DNA of 64,000 bases from Viola odorata (lineage: Eukaryota > Streptophyta > Magnoliopsida > Malpighiales > Violaceae), in assembly GCA_963691705.1 (NCBI GenBank), contig OY829544.1, positions 8,315,501-8,379,500 on the forward strand. Reading direction: 5' to 3'. Each line of letters opens with the position of its first letter. The first letter of the stretch is position 1. Shown here piece after piece: positions 32,449 through 46,647 of this stretch. The translations under genes were made by a program, and so were the position numbers. Under the pieces are notes generated by a model. That model searched no databases. It was not told where the DNA came from and saw only the letters and a list, made by a program, of their open reading frames with translations.

Positions 32449-34022
32449 TTCTTTGTTGTGACTATGTGGATGTGGTTACCAGCAGAGATGGGTAATGTTA
32501 TTGTACAAAAAAAAAAAAACTTCAGACGTTATATTAAGCCCAACCTTACCTACCATGCTACCAATCATATTATAGGAGAATGTATAGCTTTTAAAAATTT
32601 AACAGTAGAGAGCATTTAGAGAGATGGAGAAAAAATATATAACAAATTATATTGAGAGTATTAATAATACATAAAATTGTAATTTAGCTGGTTAATACAG
32701 ACCGGATATAAATTATAAGTTTGATTTCTGATACTGTAATGATAATTAATATAAACTAATTTTGTTTTAAGAAAATCATGTGGGCTTATGGGATATTGGC
32801 GTTACATTCCTGATTTAATAATTTGTGGTGTGTGAGGCTTCATTTTATTATTTTATTATTTCCATATACATTATAACAAATGTGGATGATATGTCAACAA
32901 GTATATAAAATAATAAAATATTAAAAAAAAATCTAGTGCACTTCCGTCTGTATATGATAAAAAGAAGAAGAAAGTGTGTATGATGTGCGTGGGATCTTTG
33001 TGGTTGTAGCTGTTTAGATTTGTGGCAAAGAACGTAATCCATCCTGGTCCATGGGTGTATCATTTTAGACTTTTAGTAATTTAATTTGATAAGATTGTGG
33101 TGGGGTTGGACTTCACCAGAAAATGTTAGGTACGTTAGAATTATCTCTAACATTCGGTATCTTTTTACGTAAAAAAATTATTCGTAAACAATAAATGAAT
33201 TATAGTATAAATATAATCTAATGATAAACTCTACCTGTGCGCGGTAATATATATATTTTTTTCATACGAAATATAATCTTTTCCTAAAAAAATAAGTATA
33301 TATATGTATATATTAGATGGGCCTTGGGCTTGGATGCATGAATTTAATATTGCTTAGTGTTGACACGTAAAGGGTCCAGGTCCAAGTGGCGGTGGTCAGT
33401 TAAGGTTGCGAGGTAGTGGTTAATTAGGGGAAAAAAAGAAGACAAACGTTAGCAGATTTCCTTTTTTCTGTAAATTAAAATACAGGCAATGTAACGTTTC
33501 TCAAAGTATTTTCAGTGCATTTTAATGGTCCCATGAAAATTAAATTATTATTTTGTGGTAAATAATTACCATCAATAAAACTCGTCCTGCCTAATTTCTT
33601 TAGGATTTTTTTTAATATTTTATCTAAAAATTATTATAATAAACATACGGTCGTGCCAATAAAAATTATAATTATAAATGAAATATAGGATAACAATTAA
33701 AGCTGGACTTAATATTAATAATTTATATATAAAATAAAATTGATGCAAAATTAAATACAGTGTCGACACATAATATTTTCAATAAATAACTATCGTAAAA
33801 AACTTATCAATTATTAATAGATAATTTAACCAATCAATTCATTTATACAATGAAACTAAAATACTTACCAATTGTTTTCCTTACCATGTAGAAGACCACC
33901 AGAATGGCAATGGGGCGGGCCAAGGTAGATTTTCTTGCCTCGGCCCCTGGATCCAACTTCAAATTTGGGCCCGTACCTTTCCGTGACCCGTCAAAACAAA
34001 TACCCATCAAGATTGTTATTAA
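32449..34022. other. Intergenic, AT-rich
   Basis: Promoter side of the LOR gene, then AT-rich spacer up to the Tourist-like MITE. Nothing further recognised. Confidence 0.5.
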
Positions 34023-34540
34023 GGGTCTGTTTGACGTTCCGGTTCTAGTTGGAAAAGTTCTATGGGAAAAAGTTCTATAGGAAAATGACTTTTGGTAAAT
34101 GAAATGTGAGATACTTGAGGTGTTTGGTAAAACAGTTTTTCAAAATTATGATTTGGATGTAAAATGACCATAAAGGGTATAAAACCCATTTTTAAAAAAT
34201 TAATAAAAATAGGAAAAGTGGATCTAGAATTGTTTATCTTGAGGTAGAGATTTTATTATGCTAATTTTTAATTTATTTTGTTAATTATATAAAGTAAAAA
34301 AATTAAAATGAAATTGAAAAAAAAAAAAAAGGGAGAGAGAGAAGGCCAAAAGGCCTTCTCGTTGGCCACTGGAGCATTTTGCTCCAGTGGGAGGCAAGGC
34401 CAATTGGCCTTGCCTTGAAATGCCTTTTGTTAAAAGGCATTTTGTGGGCATGGTTTGTGGTGTTTACCAAACACCTAGGGACTAGATTTTCTACTTGGGA
34501 AAGTCATTTCCCAAGTAGAACCAAAGCCCCAAACACTACC
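34023..34540. mobile_element. Tourist-like (PIF/Harbinger) MITE
   Basis: 518 bp starting GGGTCTGTTTGA and ending with the complement of GGTAGTGTTTGG, flanked by TAA direct repeats at 34,020-34,022 and 34,541-34,543. Three-base TWA targets and this terminal sequence type are those of PIF/Harbinger. Subterminal GGTTCTA-TTGG and AGGTGTTTGGTAAA motifs recur inverted at the two ends. The centre holds a run of palindromes (34,339-34,442). No coding capacity. Confidence 0.82.
34339..34442. repeat. Four adjacent palindromes
   Basis: 34,339-34,360: 9-bp arms around GAGAAGGCC. 34,366-34,390: 10-bp arms CCACTGGAGC. 34,393-34,414: a perfect 22-bp palindrome centred on CCAATTGG. 34,418-34,442: 11-bp arms AAATGCCTTTT with a 3-bp loop. 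A fifth hairpin (12-bp arms CTACTTGGGAAA) lies at 34,491-34,518. Confidence 0.95.
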
Positions 34541-34543
34541 TAA

Positions 34544-35365
34544 GAAGGGGATGGAAGAATAAACCTCCAACAAGATGAAAAAGAAAATGAGCAGGACCGA
34601 GCTTAGCAGATTGACAACTTCTTAGGATGGAGCCACCCGACAGAACTGTGTCTGAAATTGGAGCCCCAGAACATCTCCTGGCATTCAACTCTCCTCTGAG
34701 ACGGAAATAAAGCTTTCTGTAATAATAAAAAGTCCAAGACTCCAATGGTTGGAGGAATGACACCACCTAAGTTATTAGTCCACAAATCTAGCAAAACTAA
34801 GAGATCTCTTATGTTACGTTTGGTGGAAGGATTCTACGATTACGTTGTTGAAGTAGTTCTAAAATCTCAGAAATGCCTTATTTGGTAAATATATATCCTG
34901 AAAATTTAAAATTAACTTGTAAAATATTTTTCCTTCAATAAAATAAAAAATAAGGGAAAATAAATACTTTTAAAATATATTATATTTTAGAATTCTCTTG
35001 GAACGAGAAAATAGATAATATTTTATGACAAAATAATCTCTTACAAATAGGCATTATTAAAAAATGGATTATATAATGACATAATTAACATGATTATTGT
35101 ACGTCACTAGTAATATTTTATTTGATTGTTTTTATGCATAGGAAAAAGAATTCTTATTCCAGAATCGCAGACAAGGCCCGCAGCTTTCCCTCATTAGGCA
35201 GTGTTGTCCAATGCCCAGTAGTACAAACAAGAGGAAAGTCAGCACAGCAAAATAACAAACTGAACAGAAACGGTCATTTCCTCCTCCGTCTTCCGATCAG
35301 AAAAATCCTCTCCGTCCACCCAACAAATCGCACCGCATTCTTCTCTCTCCGCCGCCTAACAACCA
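34544..35365. other. Intergenic and promoter of the WDR11 homolog
   Basis: AT-rich spacer ending in a pyrimidine-rich leader just before 35,366 (TTCTTCTCTCTCCGCC). No gene or bounded repeat recognised. Confidence 0.5.
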
Positions 35366-38300
35366 ATGTCCACCGCTAGATCGTCACCGTCGACCGACTC
35401 CACGTGGGACTCCATGCTGCCGGGCCCACCCTCCCGCAACAACTTCGGCTCCCTTGACATTTCCCCTTCCGGTCTACTCGCTTTCCCTTCCGGATCGTCC
35501 ATCTCCGTCGTGGATTCCCGCTCCCTCCAGCTCATATCCACCGTCCCCATCCCTCCCCCTCCCCCTTCATCCTCCTCCTCTTCCCTTCCCCTCTCCCCCT
35601 TTATCACTTCCGTCCGCTGGACCCCTCTCCCTCTCCACCGCGACCTCCTCTCCACCGAACCTTCCTCCTCCCACCTCCTCCTCGCCGTCGCCGATCGCCA
35701 CGGGCGCATCGCTCTCCTCGATTTCCGCCTCAAATCAGTCCTTCTCTGGCTCGAACCGGACCCTACCCCAAAATGTGGCGTCCAAGATATCTCCTGGATC
35801 CTCTCCCGCACCGATTCCTACGTTCTCGCTGCCATCTCTGGTCCTTCTATACTCTCCCTCTACACCACCTCCTCCGCCGTCGCCTCCTCTTCCGCTCGGT
35901 GCTTCTTCAAATACGACGCGTCTCCTGAGCTTCTCTCGTGTATCCGCCGCGATCCATTTGATTCCCGCCATTTCTGCGTGATCGGATTCAAAGGGTTTCT
36001 ATTATCCGTTAAAGTACTTGGAGAAACAGAAACCGAAGTCGCTTTGAAAGAATACCACATTCCTACTGATTCAAGTGAATTGGAGAGGCTAGAGAAGGAT
36101 GCGGCAAACAATGGCACTACTTCTTCTTCCTCATCGCCAGCATCAGCGACTTTTCCTCGGTATAGTGTGAAACTAGCGTTTTCACCGCAGTGGAAGCACA
36201 TTGTGTTTGTGACATTTCCAAGGGAGCTGGTCGTGTATGATTTGAAGTACGAGACTTCCCTTTACAGTGCAGCATTACCAAGAGGATGCGGAAAGTTTCT
36301 AGACGTGTTCCCAGATCCAGAGCATGAGTTGCTTTATTGTGCTCATATTGATGGGAGGCTCAGCATTTGGAGACGAAAAGAGTATGTGCTATTGCTACAT
36401 CAGATCTTACTCTGTATCTATCTATGTGAATGTTTTTGCTACGTAATTTAGTGTGATAGGGTACATAGATATGACCTTTTCTTTTCTTTGCTACTCTGTT
36501 GAGCGGTCTTAGTTGGTGAATTAGTGCCATATACTTATAAATGATTTTAATAGAGTGAAAGCATTCAATTATTACACTCCAATTAGATAGATTTGCATCT
36601 GGGTTTTGAATATACTTACAAGATAAGAAATGATGTATTGCGAAAGGTGGTAAGCGAGCACTTCACAATTTCACTAGAGAATATATATTATTTGAAAAAG
36701 GTCACAAGGTGGCAGTTCACATTTTAGGGTGTGGTAGGTGCTCTAGACAGTTTTTATTTTTACCAAACTCATGAAACCAGGTTCATGCGAATAGACTAGT
36801 TGAGGATCGGACTCCAGTTTGGTGCATGCCAAGAAGGAAAAATTAATTCAGAGGTGATGTGAATATTTTTGAATTAATGATGGGAGGCTGGCTTGATTGC
36901 TATGGTCTAGTAAGTTAGTTTGTTGCTTTGGATAGGACTAGCCCAGGGGCTAGGCAATGCCCTAGCTTGGATTCTGATTGGCAAATTGAAATTTAAAGAT
37001 CATTAGTTCAAGATCAAAACAGGGCTTAATTGTTAAAAGCCAAGCTAGTGAATTGAGTTGGTTTGAACCGTACCAATTTAGCACCGGAAGTCTCAACTGT
37101 TTTTCCATATGCTTGTTTTGACTGTTTACTGAGTTACCTGTTACATTTGTATTTAGTGCACTTTATCATCGTTTTTTCTTCTAATCCTCACCTTAAGGGA
37201 ATGTACTTATTTTCAAATATTCGCAGAGGAGAACAGGCACATGCAATGTGTGCTATGGAAGAGTTGATGCCATCAATTGGCACATCAGTCCCTGCTCCTT
37301 CAGTTCTAGCTGCTGTAATTTGCCAATCTGAGTCTACCATCCAAAATGTTGCTAAACTGTTTTGTGATGCACCAAATAGTCCTTCAGCTGTGGATTTTGA
37401 CAATCCTTTTGATTTCTGTGATGAAACTCTTCTTATTTCTAAGACTCACATGGTCTCCATTTCTGATGATGGAAAAGTATGGAAATGGCTCTTGACTGCT
37501 GAAGGGACTGGTGACACTCAAAAGGAGACTATAGGGTTGGGTGCGATTTCTGATTCCCTCGAAGTACTCTCTCTAGGAGCCAGTGCCAGCAATATAGCTT
37601 CTACTGATGGACTTGACCTTATTGAAGGAAAACAACAAGGGCATGTGGCAGGCAGTAGAAAACGACTTTCTATTCTCAATGGGGCAAATGTATCATTTAA
37701 GGTGAATAATCATTTCTCTTCAATCTGATTTTGTTACTTGAGACAGTAACTCGTTGCTAAAAACAAACATAAATTATGGTTCTGAAGATGCATCTATGGT
37801 TTCATTTTTTTCTTCTTTTTGTTCTATATCAAGACTCAAGAGTCTCACTTTTGTGCGGTGATATCTTGGTTAATAATGTTTGTCCTCATTTCTCTCCAAA
37901 TTCTTTGGGTCAACCCCATGTTTACTTATTTTCAAAATCATTGATGCAGATCAGTTTAGTTGGGCAGCTTCAACTGCTTTCTTCAACAGTAACTATGCTG
38001 GCTGTACCCTCTCCTTCCTTAATTGCTACTTTGGCCCGTCAGTTTCAGCTTAACAATCATTTTATTTAATTCTTGTGCTAACCATTCCTAAGTTAAGGTG
38101 GTAGTGATGCGAATATAAGGTGATAATATGAAATGTAGGTGGGGGAAATTATCCTGCTGTAGCCGTTCCCCTGGTTGCTTTGGGAACTCAAAGTGGAACA
38201 GTTGACATCATCGATGTTTCTGCTAATGCTGTTGCGGCTAGTTTTTCAGTTCATAATGGAATTGTCAGGGGATTACGGTGGCTTGGAAATTCTAGACTCG

Positions 38301-41300
38301 TTTCCTTTTCTTACAGTCAGGTAAACAAAGATCCAATTGCAAGTCATTGTTCCTATAAACATCATCATAATTTCCACTTCTTGATAATTGATTTTCTTTT
38401 TCTCCTCTTGTTTTGCCCTCTCTCCGAATTCAGGTGAATGAAAAAACCGGTGGTTACATTAATAGGCTTGTTGTGACCTGTATTAGAAGTGGCCTTAACA
38501 GACCATTTCGGGTTTTACAAAAGCCAGAGCGGGCACCTATCAGGGCTTTGAGGACTTCATCATCCGGAAGGTTGATCAAAAGCCTGTTTTTTCCATTTAA
38601 ATAGTTTGCTGTCATATATACTTGAAGGCTTGATTTTAATTGATTTCAGGATGTTCCTTCACATGGTTTTGCTTTCATTTGTAGTAGCTCAGGTTCATGT
38701 TTTATGATTTCAGGTATCTTCTTATTTTGTTTCGTGATGCACCTGTGGAGGTTTGGGCAATGACAAAAAGTCCAGTCATGGTTTGTTGTCCGATACCCTT
38801 CTCTTTTTCATGCACAAATGTTAGATATCCTATCATCACGTCAGATATATTATCAGTGAATTGCATGGACTACTAGGGAAAGCGACTATTTTACCATTTC
38901 CCAAGGAAGTATGGTATTACTGTGATCTAAATTGTTGTGTATGCTACAGGTCTCAAAATTGCTTTGTTGTAGTTAAATGATTTATTCTTTACATGTTCTC
39001 AAATTCAACAACATTTTGGTTCCTTGGAGTAATTTTATGCAGTTTTTCTTATCGTTTGAATATTTCCCTTTTCACGTGCATAATTATGGCTTTTCTTTGT
39101 CATGGCCATTCCAAGTGATGAAGCCGCTTCATGTACATCTATCCTCCCTGAATTCACATCTAGCATACCTTGTCATTTTGTATTGAATGTAACATATTTG
39201 CTTTCTTCCGTTATACATTTTGGTACACAGAAAACTTAGTAAAGAAAAGCTAATTAGCTAATAATATAACTGGATGTAGATATAATCATCAGATTGTCAT
39301 GCATTTACTTTCATGTTTCTATTATTAGTATCTACTTCCACATTTTTATACAGTTATTTGTTTGTTTTGTAGTCATAAGTTTTGCTTTTGTTTCATGTTG
39401 CTAAGACCTATTCTGTAAGATGAATTTTCAGTGCATCTTTATGTTTTGCTTGATGACTTTAGTTATTATTATTCTTTTGGCCTTCATGTAGCTTAGATCA
39501 TTAGCTCTTCCATTCACGGTATTGGAATGGAGTCTACCTACGGTTCCAAGGCCATTTCAAAATGGTCCTCCTCGGCAGGTTTCATCGAAGAACCAGACAC
39601 CTGAGCTACCAAATGAAGCATCTACCACAAAGACATCATCAGAATCTTGTAAGCATCTTTTTTATAATAAACTGAAGTGTTATATAGATTGGCTACAGCT
39701 GCCACGTGTTTCTCTTTGAATGTTCAAAATCTTCTTCACATGAAAGTAATTACTTTGTGCAGCATCAGTGAACTCAGATGCATCTGATGATTCTTCAGAA
39801 AGTTTTGCGTTTGCACTAGTAAATGGTGCACTTGGAGTTTTTGAAGTTCATGGGCGGAGGATCCGAGACTTCAGGTATGGGTATTCAATATAGATTGTTG
39901 CACAGAGGAATCTGTATTTTCTCTTGCATCTTGCACTAGATTTGTTGACTTTGTCTCTGAAATTAGCGAGCCTTTCGGTGGAGGTTTCAGGTTTAAGGCC
40001 TCGGAGCAACCACTTTGTGCTAAAGGAACAAACAAATACATTAAAGTTGCTTCTACAATCCTGCTTTAGTCACCTATGTTTTTTCACCTATTTCTAGCCT
40101 GGGCTAGAATTCTCCTTTTCTTCTTTCATGTGAAGGAGTTGAGGTTCTTGAGTTGTTATGCAGCGCGTGATGTTTAATTGAATCTTCAGCTATATCTGCA
40201 AAACTTATTGTGCAACAATGACTTAGTCAAGAATTTCGTAGGTTAATATATAGCATACAATGAGATGGATAAGGCTATTCCTAGAGACTTTTCAGTCTCA
40301 TGCCATGTGCTCTAGAAGAGGCAAAAGGCTTAAAATTGTAATTTACTAATCTAAGACAATTGCATATTCGAATTCAGGATCCAGATACTTTTTATAGTGG
40401 TACCCCCTTGCACCATTAAGAAATTTTTCTTTTGTTGTTTCTGTGCGAAAAATGATGTTTTTTACACTATGACTATGATGGTTGGAAAGTCACCATGACT
40501 TCTTATCCCTATTGATAGACGTAGACTATGGTGTTTTCATTTTTGTCATTACTGGGGTCTTTTGCTCTTCCACAAAAAAGAGAGAAACTAACAGTGGTTT
40601 TGTGTTGTCTGTAGACCAAAGTGGCCTTCATCTTCATTTGTTTCATCCGATGGATTGATTACTGCCATGGCATACCGTCTACCTCATGTTGTACGTCTCA
40701 TACTTATTCATTATAGTCTATTTTATTGGTCATGTAGATGTGAGAGTTTATTCTTCAAATTTCCACTGTGAGAGGCTGTGATGTTACTACTTCTCAGGTT
40801 ATGGGAGATAGGTCAGGGAACATTCGGTGGTGGGATGTCACAACTGGACATTCTTCATCATTTAACACTTATAGAGATGGAATCCGGAGAATCAAATTCT
40901 CGCCTGTTGTTCCTGGAGATCATAGCAGAGGGCTAGTTGCTGTGCTTTTTTATGACAATACCTTTTCTGTATTTGATCTTGTAAGCATGGAGAATGGCAA
41001 GTATATTGTTTTTAAAGCATTGTGTTCATTCATGTTGACATACTACACACGTACACGTGCTTTGTTGTGTGGCCGGTAGTCTGCAATATCTTTGATGTGA
41101 TCAAAACTTTTAGGGACTTTGTTCCTGTGGTCTATTGTAGTACTAGGTGATTCTTCCTTGCGTGAAATGTTCATATAAATGAAAGCTCTCCAGCATTAAC
41201 CAAGCAACCTGCAAAATGCAGCTCATCTGCCACGCCTGTTGATTATAGAGATCTAGCACAGATGCTGACTTTTTTTCGGTTGTTAGAAGCATGCTTTTGG

Positions 41301-44300
41301 AAATAGTGATTCAAATCTGCTCTTTTTTCTTCCCCCAATTTTTACCTGTCAATGAGTTCTTTTCTTGCATTGGATGCTATCCTTTTTCTTCCTTTTCTAT
41401 GTACATGTCAATGAATACTTGTATCCTTCTAAATATTGGTTCTCCCTTTGCAGGACTTGCCTGACCCGTTAGCCAATTCCCTATTACAGCCTCAATTTCC
41501 GGGAACCCTTGTATTGGAACTTGATTGGTTGCCTGTCCGAACTAATAAAAATGATCCATTGGTATTGTGCATTGCTGGAGCAGATAGTACTTTTCGCCTT
41601 GTTGAGGTTAACATGTATGTGCTACTTGACTTGCACTGTCTAACTTCTTATACTTTTACACTTTGTATGGGGATGTATAGTGAACTATTACAAAATTTCA
41701 TCCAAGCATTTTTGACAGAAGCTGGTTGGGGTTTTCTTACTATTGGTGCCTGGGGTATAATGGCCACCTTAATTGTGGTCACATGTCTACCTATTTAATT
41801 GCCTTGTCACTTGGGTTCCTGTGCTTGGAGCACAACCATTCCCTGTAATGTTTGTTACGTGTTCCCAACTTCCCATGATTAGTGGGCTAACTTTAAAGTG
41901 TTTTGGTATTCTCGTTTAGTGGGCTAACTTTCAAGTGTTTTGGTATTCTCGTTTAAATTTTAGATAGAGAATTCATTTTGGATGTCAGCATTTTCTGTGC
42001 TTTTATATAATTGTCTATTTGTGCAGAAAGGACAAAAAGCTTAGCCATGGGATGCAGCCTCGAGCTCTTAAAGAAAGATTCCGGCCAATGCCTATATGCT
42101 CTCCCATTTTGCTTCCTACACCACATGCCCTAGTAAGTATCATCCTGCATTTCCTCTTTCCATACCTTCTAAGCCCACCAAAGTAAATGTTACACATGCC
42201 CCATTTCTGTGCTAAATGTACTAGTGTCAGTTTTTTCTGCCACTTGCAACTCTACCCATCCTGTTTAAAAAGGGTCTACAGCTGGTTTTCAGTTCCATTC
42301 AGATCTTTATCTCGTTACAAAATTGGTGTATAGTCTAGTCAAGTGTTGACCCCTCAACTTGTTGCAGCACAGTGAAGACACGTTTAACTTGGACAAATTT
42401 TATATTGTTTCGTGAACAATCATAGCTTTGAGGACTATTGTAATTGTTAATGTGAGTGCGTTATTCTGACAATTTATTACAGTATTGTGTTGGACTTTTG
42501 ATTAAAACAGTATTTTACCCAGAAAGAACAATTATTGCATAATAGTTGAATGGGATCTGGGTAGGCTTGTGCACCCTACTAATTTCATGGATTGAGTCTG
42601 GGCTAGGGTCTTGGCCCCGTTTACCGAAAGAATCAGATGTTAACCCATCGATTTGATAGGTCTCATTAGACCTTACTGGGAGTCAGGACTTTCTTCTGAC
42701 CTGTTTCAACGCCCCTAGCTAAATTGCTTTTGATATTCTTTGTATATTTATGAGTTAAACATCCAGGGAAGGACTTCCTTGAAGTAAATGGAGGATTAAA
42801 AAAAGAAAAATAAAAAGGAAAAGAAAACTCCTGTTGTTGTATACTTATGAGTGCACCATGTGTGTGAAACTTGAGCAGGATTCCCCCCTTTTTAAAAGAG
42901 AATGACGAATAACTTTGGCAATATGCCTTTTACACTGTATTCTACTTAAAATGTAGGGGTGCTGAGTGTCATTTCCTTTTCACTTGAATTGAAGAGGTTT
43001 GCTGAAGTGTCTTGAAAAAGTCATTTTCTGTTCTCTCAAAGGGTTAGGTAAAGTTTTCAAAACCGATCTTTCTCTGGTGAACCAGTATTTGCTATTGATT
43101 TTTTGCCACAGGCTTTACGGATGATCTTGCAGCTAGGAGTTAAGCCCTCTTGGTTTAACACTTGCAGTACAACTATTGACAAGAGGCCTCACTCAATCCC
43201 TGGAACTGCTTCATTTAAAGTAGATCTTCGTAGTTACATTATTGATTTACCACCTGTTGGTGATACTGTGGTACCAGAAATGCTCCTTAAAGTTTTAGAG
43301 CCTTATCGGAAAGCAGGTGAGCTTTCTGTCATAGGATGTTCAATATGATCTTTCGATCAGCTTTGTACTTTGCTCTGGACTTACACATTTTCTCCATTTC
43401 CATTGCTCAAGGCTGCATATTTGATGATGAAATGGCAAGATTATATGCTACCATAGTAAATAAAGGTTGTTCGGCAAGGTTTGCCTTTGCAGCTGCAATA
43501 TTTGGTGAAATATCAGAAGCACTTTTCTGGTTGCAGTTGCCTCGTGCTCTTAAACACTTGATGGATAAGCTAGGAAAGAAGCCTCAACAGAGAACTCCTG
43601 TACCAGCGCTAACCCCAGAGCTCGATGATACAGCTGTCCTGAGTCGAATTGCATCCAAGGGGACATCAGTTACTGGTTGTGAGAAGAGGGATTCATGGGT
43701 AAGTTACTACTTTTCTCTTCTAATCTTCATTCTTGTTGGACACAGAAATTGTTTGCGGTTAATCATTTCTGATACTTGAAGAGTTGAAGAATGCTCTATC
43801 TCTGTTTTAATTTTTGATTCTCTATAACAGTGTCAAGGTCAGCTTAGATCAATGGCTTTCCAACAAAAGGAGTTATGGGAGAGTGCTAGTGAACGCATCC
43901 CCTGGCATGAGAAGTTGGAGGGAGAAGAGGCCATCCAGAACCGCGTACATGAGTGAGTTGTTTATTTGCTGTCATGTTGTGTGCATTGTGTCATCTCTAG
44001 TAGCTGATGCTTGAGAGCAGAAAAGTAGCTCAGGACAAATTTTCCAGCTCAAACGGCATAAATTAAATTTCTTAAGTGAAGTGTCGTGAATAGGTCAGCT
44101 AATTACTCTTTGGCTATAAGCTTTTTTGGTTGTTATTCGTATTGGTATGATAGGAGGAGCGTGTTGACACTGTTTAAGGTTAGTTAATTCCAAAAATCAA
44201 GTTATAACCTAGAATGGTCAGTCTGACATGTAGTGATGGAAGCTGTCCAGCCATGGGAGAATATAATTATAAACTTCTGAAAATGTGTTTGTTTAAATAT

Positions 44301-45888
44301 AACGTTGTTCTGAATGAGTTAAAGCGCCAAAGAAGTTACTTGGTAATCTCCACGGGATTGTCTTTGAAGAGAATTTTTCTTACACTCCCCATAAGTTTTT
44401 GAAAAACATCGTGTGGTGGTGTAGAAGTATCTTGCAGTTGGTATTTCGTGATTGGTTTTGCGAAGGGTTTGCAATGTAGCAATTCCATAAATCAGTGGAA
44501 AGTATATTACTATAATTTCTATCTGCAACGTATGAAATGCGTAAGTGGTTGTTAAGTAGGAGGACATGGTGTCCTTTACTTATTGCATTCTGCTGGTCCT
44601 ACCATGCACGCTGATTATTATTTTTTTCTCTTATATGTGGTGCTTTATTCCTGCGATGGATATGCCACTAGCGTTGGCTTATAGATGTACTCAACTTATA
44701 TTCTTGATATACACAGGCTTGTATTGGTTGGGAACTTAGAAGTGGCAGTTAGTTTGTTGCTTTCCACTTCTCCAGAAAGCTCTTATTTCTATGTCAATGC
44801 TCTACGTGCAGTGGCTCTTTCTTCTGCTGTTTCAAGGTCTCTTCATGAGCTTGCAGTTAAGGTGAGCAATAATCTGGAACTTCCCATCTTTCGACATATC
44901 AACTCAGATACTGTGATTGGTAAAAAGAATCACCTTCTTTTGTGTTTTGGCTACTCTTATAGTCTTGCTATCTCATGATAATCAGGTAGTTGCAGCCAAC
45001 ATGGTCAGGACAGATAGATCACTGTCTGGCACTCATCTTATCTGCGCTGTTGGAAGGCATCAGGAAGCTTGTTCTCAGGTAAGATTTATATCACCGCCTT
45101 TTCTCTTCACGACTGACATTAGATCAAATCAATAAGCTTAACACATGCTGCACTTAATGTATACACATGATTGTACAGCTACAAGACGCTGGATGCTGGA
45201 CTGATGCTGCAACTTTAGCTGCTACGCATTTAAGGGGATCAGACTATGCTAGGTTCTTATTCTTTTTATCTTCATAACCTTTTAAAAGTTAGCGGCTGGG
45301 ATTGCAGAATTCTAGCAACTTTTATTTGTTGTTTCTTTTTCTTGCTTTGTAAGCTAATAAAGCTCTACTAGAAATGGACTTATCGATATTTTTTATTTGA
45401 ATTCATCTCGACTTCTCAATTTGGTACGTTTGTGTTTTTTCAGGGTGTTACTAAGGTGGGCTGGCCATATCCTACATGTTGAACACAATATATGGAGGTA
45501 TTGACATTTTCCATTTCCTGGTTCAGTCTATAAAGATATTAATGCTCGTCTCTCATGAAGCCTTACAATGGCACAATGCAGGGCCCTTATTCTGTATGTT
45601 GCAGCCGGTGCTCTGCCAGAGGCCCTAGCCGCACTCCGTGAGGCACAACAACCTGATACAGCTGCCATGTTCATACTTGCTTGTCGTGAAATCCACGCAG
45701 AATTTGTTTCCAATTCGGGAATTTCAGATGATGAATCAGATTCGGAGTCTTCAAGGAAGCGAAATGTAGCCGATTTACCTGGGTTAAACCCAGAGAATGA
45801 AGATGTTATTGCTGTTGGTGAATATTATGGGCAGTACCAAAGAAAACTAGTGCATCTGTGCATGGACTCACAGCCATTTACAGACTAA
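35366..45888 (+). CDS. WDR11 homolog, WD-repeat protein of membrane trafficking
   Basis: Twenty exons: 35366-36381, 37227-37701, 37950-38037, 38139-38320, 38434-38570, 38714-38780, 39492-39648, 39763-39874, 40615-40690, 40798-40980, 41454-41614, 42027-42132, 43112-43316, 43412-43698, 43831-43952, 44717-44861, 44986-45078, 45179-45252, 45444-45497, 45582-45888. All phases agree and give 1,348 aa, the plant WDR11 length. WD-type strands run through the first two thirds (for example HIDGRLSIW, VSISDDGKVWKW, MGDRSGNIRWWDV, LVAVLFYDNTFSVFDL), fitting two beta-propellers. An alpha-helical solenoid-like C-terminus follows (ALRAVALSSAVSRSLHELA, DAGCWTDAATLAATHL, WAGHILHVEHNIWR). Animal WDR11 works with FAM91A1 to tether AP-1 vesicles at the Golgi. 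The plant role is inferred. The N-terminal region is Ser/Pro-rich. First exon starts at the first ATG after the leader. Confidence 0.93.
41881..41954 (+). repeat. 37-bp tandem duplication in a WDR11 intron
   Basis: Two consecutive 37-bp units (AGTGGGCTAACTTT-AAGTGTTTTGG...) differ at one base. Lies between exons 11 and 12. Confidence 0.9.
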
Positions 45889-46647
45889 TCGGTTGAGGAT
45901 GCTGGCAAATCTCAGTATATGATCTGTCTTTCGGAGTGAGCATTGTTCTGTTCTTCATTAGAGCATGTGAACAATGCTCATTGCTGGTCGGGGAACCCTT
46001 TCTAGGTTTGGTTATTGCTACATTCAACTGTGAAAATGGTAACTGATATCGAACCGTAATCTGATGCCTTGCTACAGTATCAAGCGGAGGGAGGTATGAA
46101 AGTCCATTTATTGCTGACTGGAACTTTGACAGCATTAGTTCCAGCAAAAAATGTTTGTTGTAGAGAAATGTTAATAAGGTGATCTGTGTTGTAAGTTAGG
46201 CCTTAAATTTTCAGTAGATGGTTACATATATAGTGATGTTTGTTTGCTCATTCTGGCATTAATAAAAGTAAACATTAACCATTACTGTATTTTAAAAAAT
46301 AATACACTTTATGTAATTTGATATTAATATACTAGTATTATACTATCCCGTCTTAAATTAAATGTCATTTTAGAGATTTTTTTTTTCTCAGATTAAATAT
46401 TATTTTGCAATTTTTAAAATAATTTATGATTAATTTATTTAATAAAGAGGAAAGAATGCCCATTGATAATTTATTTAATACGGAAGAGAAATCAATTTTT
46501 TAACAACAAAAAGTATTTCTTTTATTTTTGTGTTCAAATTTTAAGAGAGCAATTTTGCTCAGGAAAATGTTAAAAACTATCATTTTATGTGTATTTTCCC
46601 CTCTGCAAGTTACTAATTCTATCTCCCTGTGTTGTCGATCGCATCGC
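45889..46647. other. WDR11 3' flank
   Basis: Probable 3' UTR to about 46,270 (AATAAAAGTAAAC near 46,260), then AT-rich spacer up to the BAHD remnant. Confidence 0.5.
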
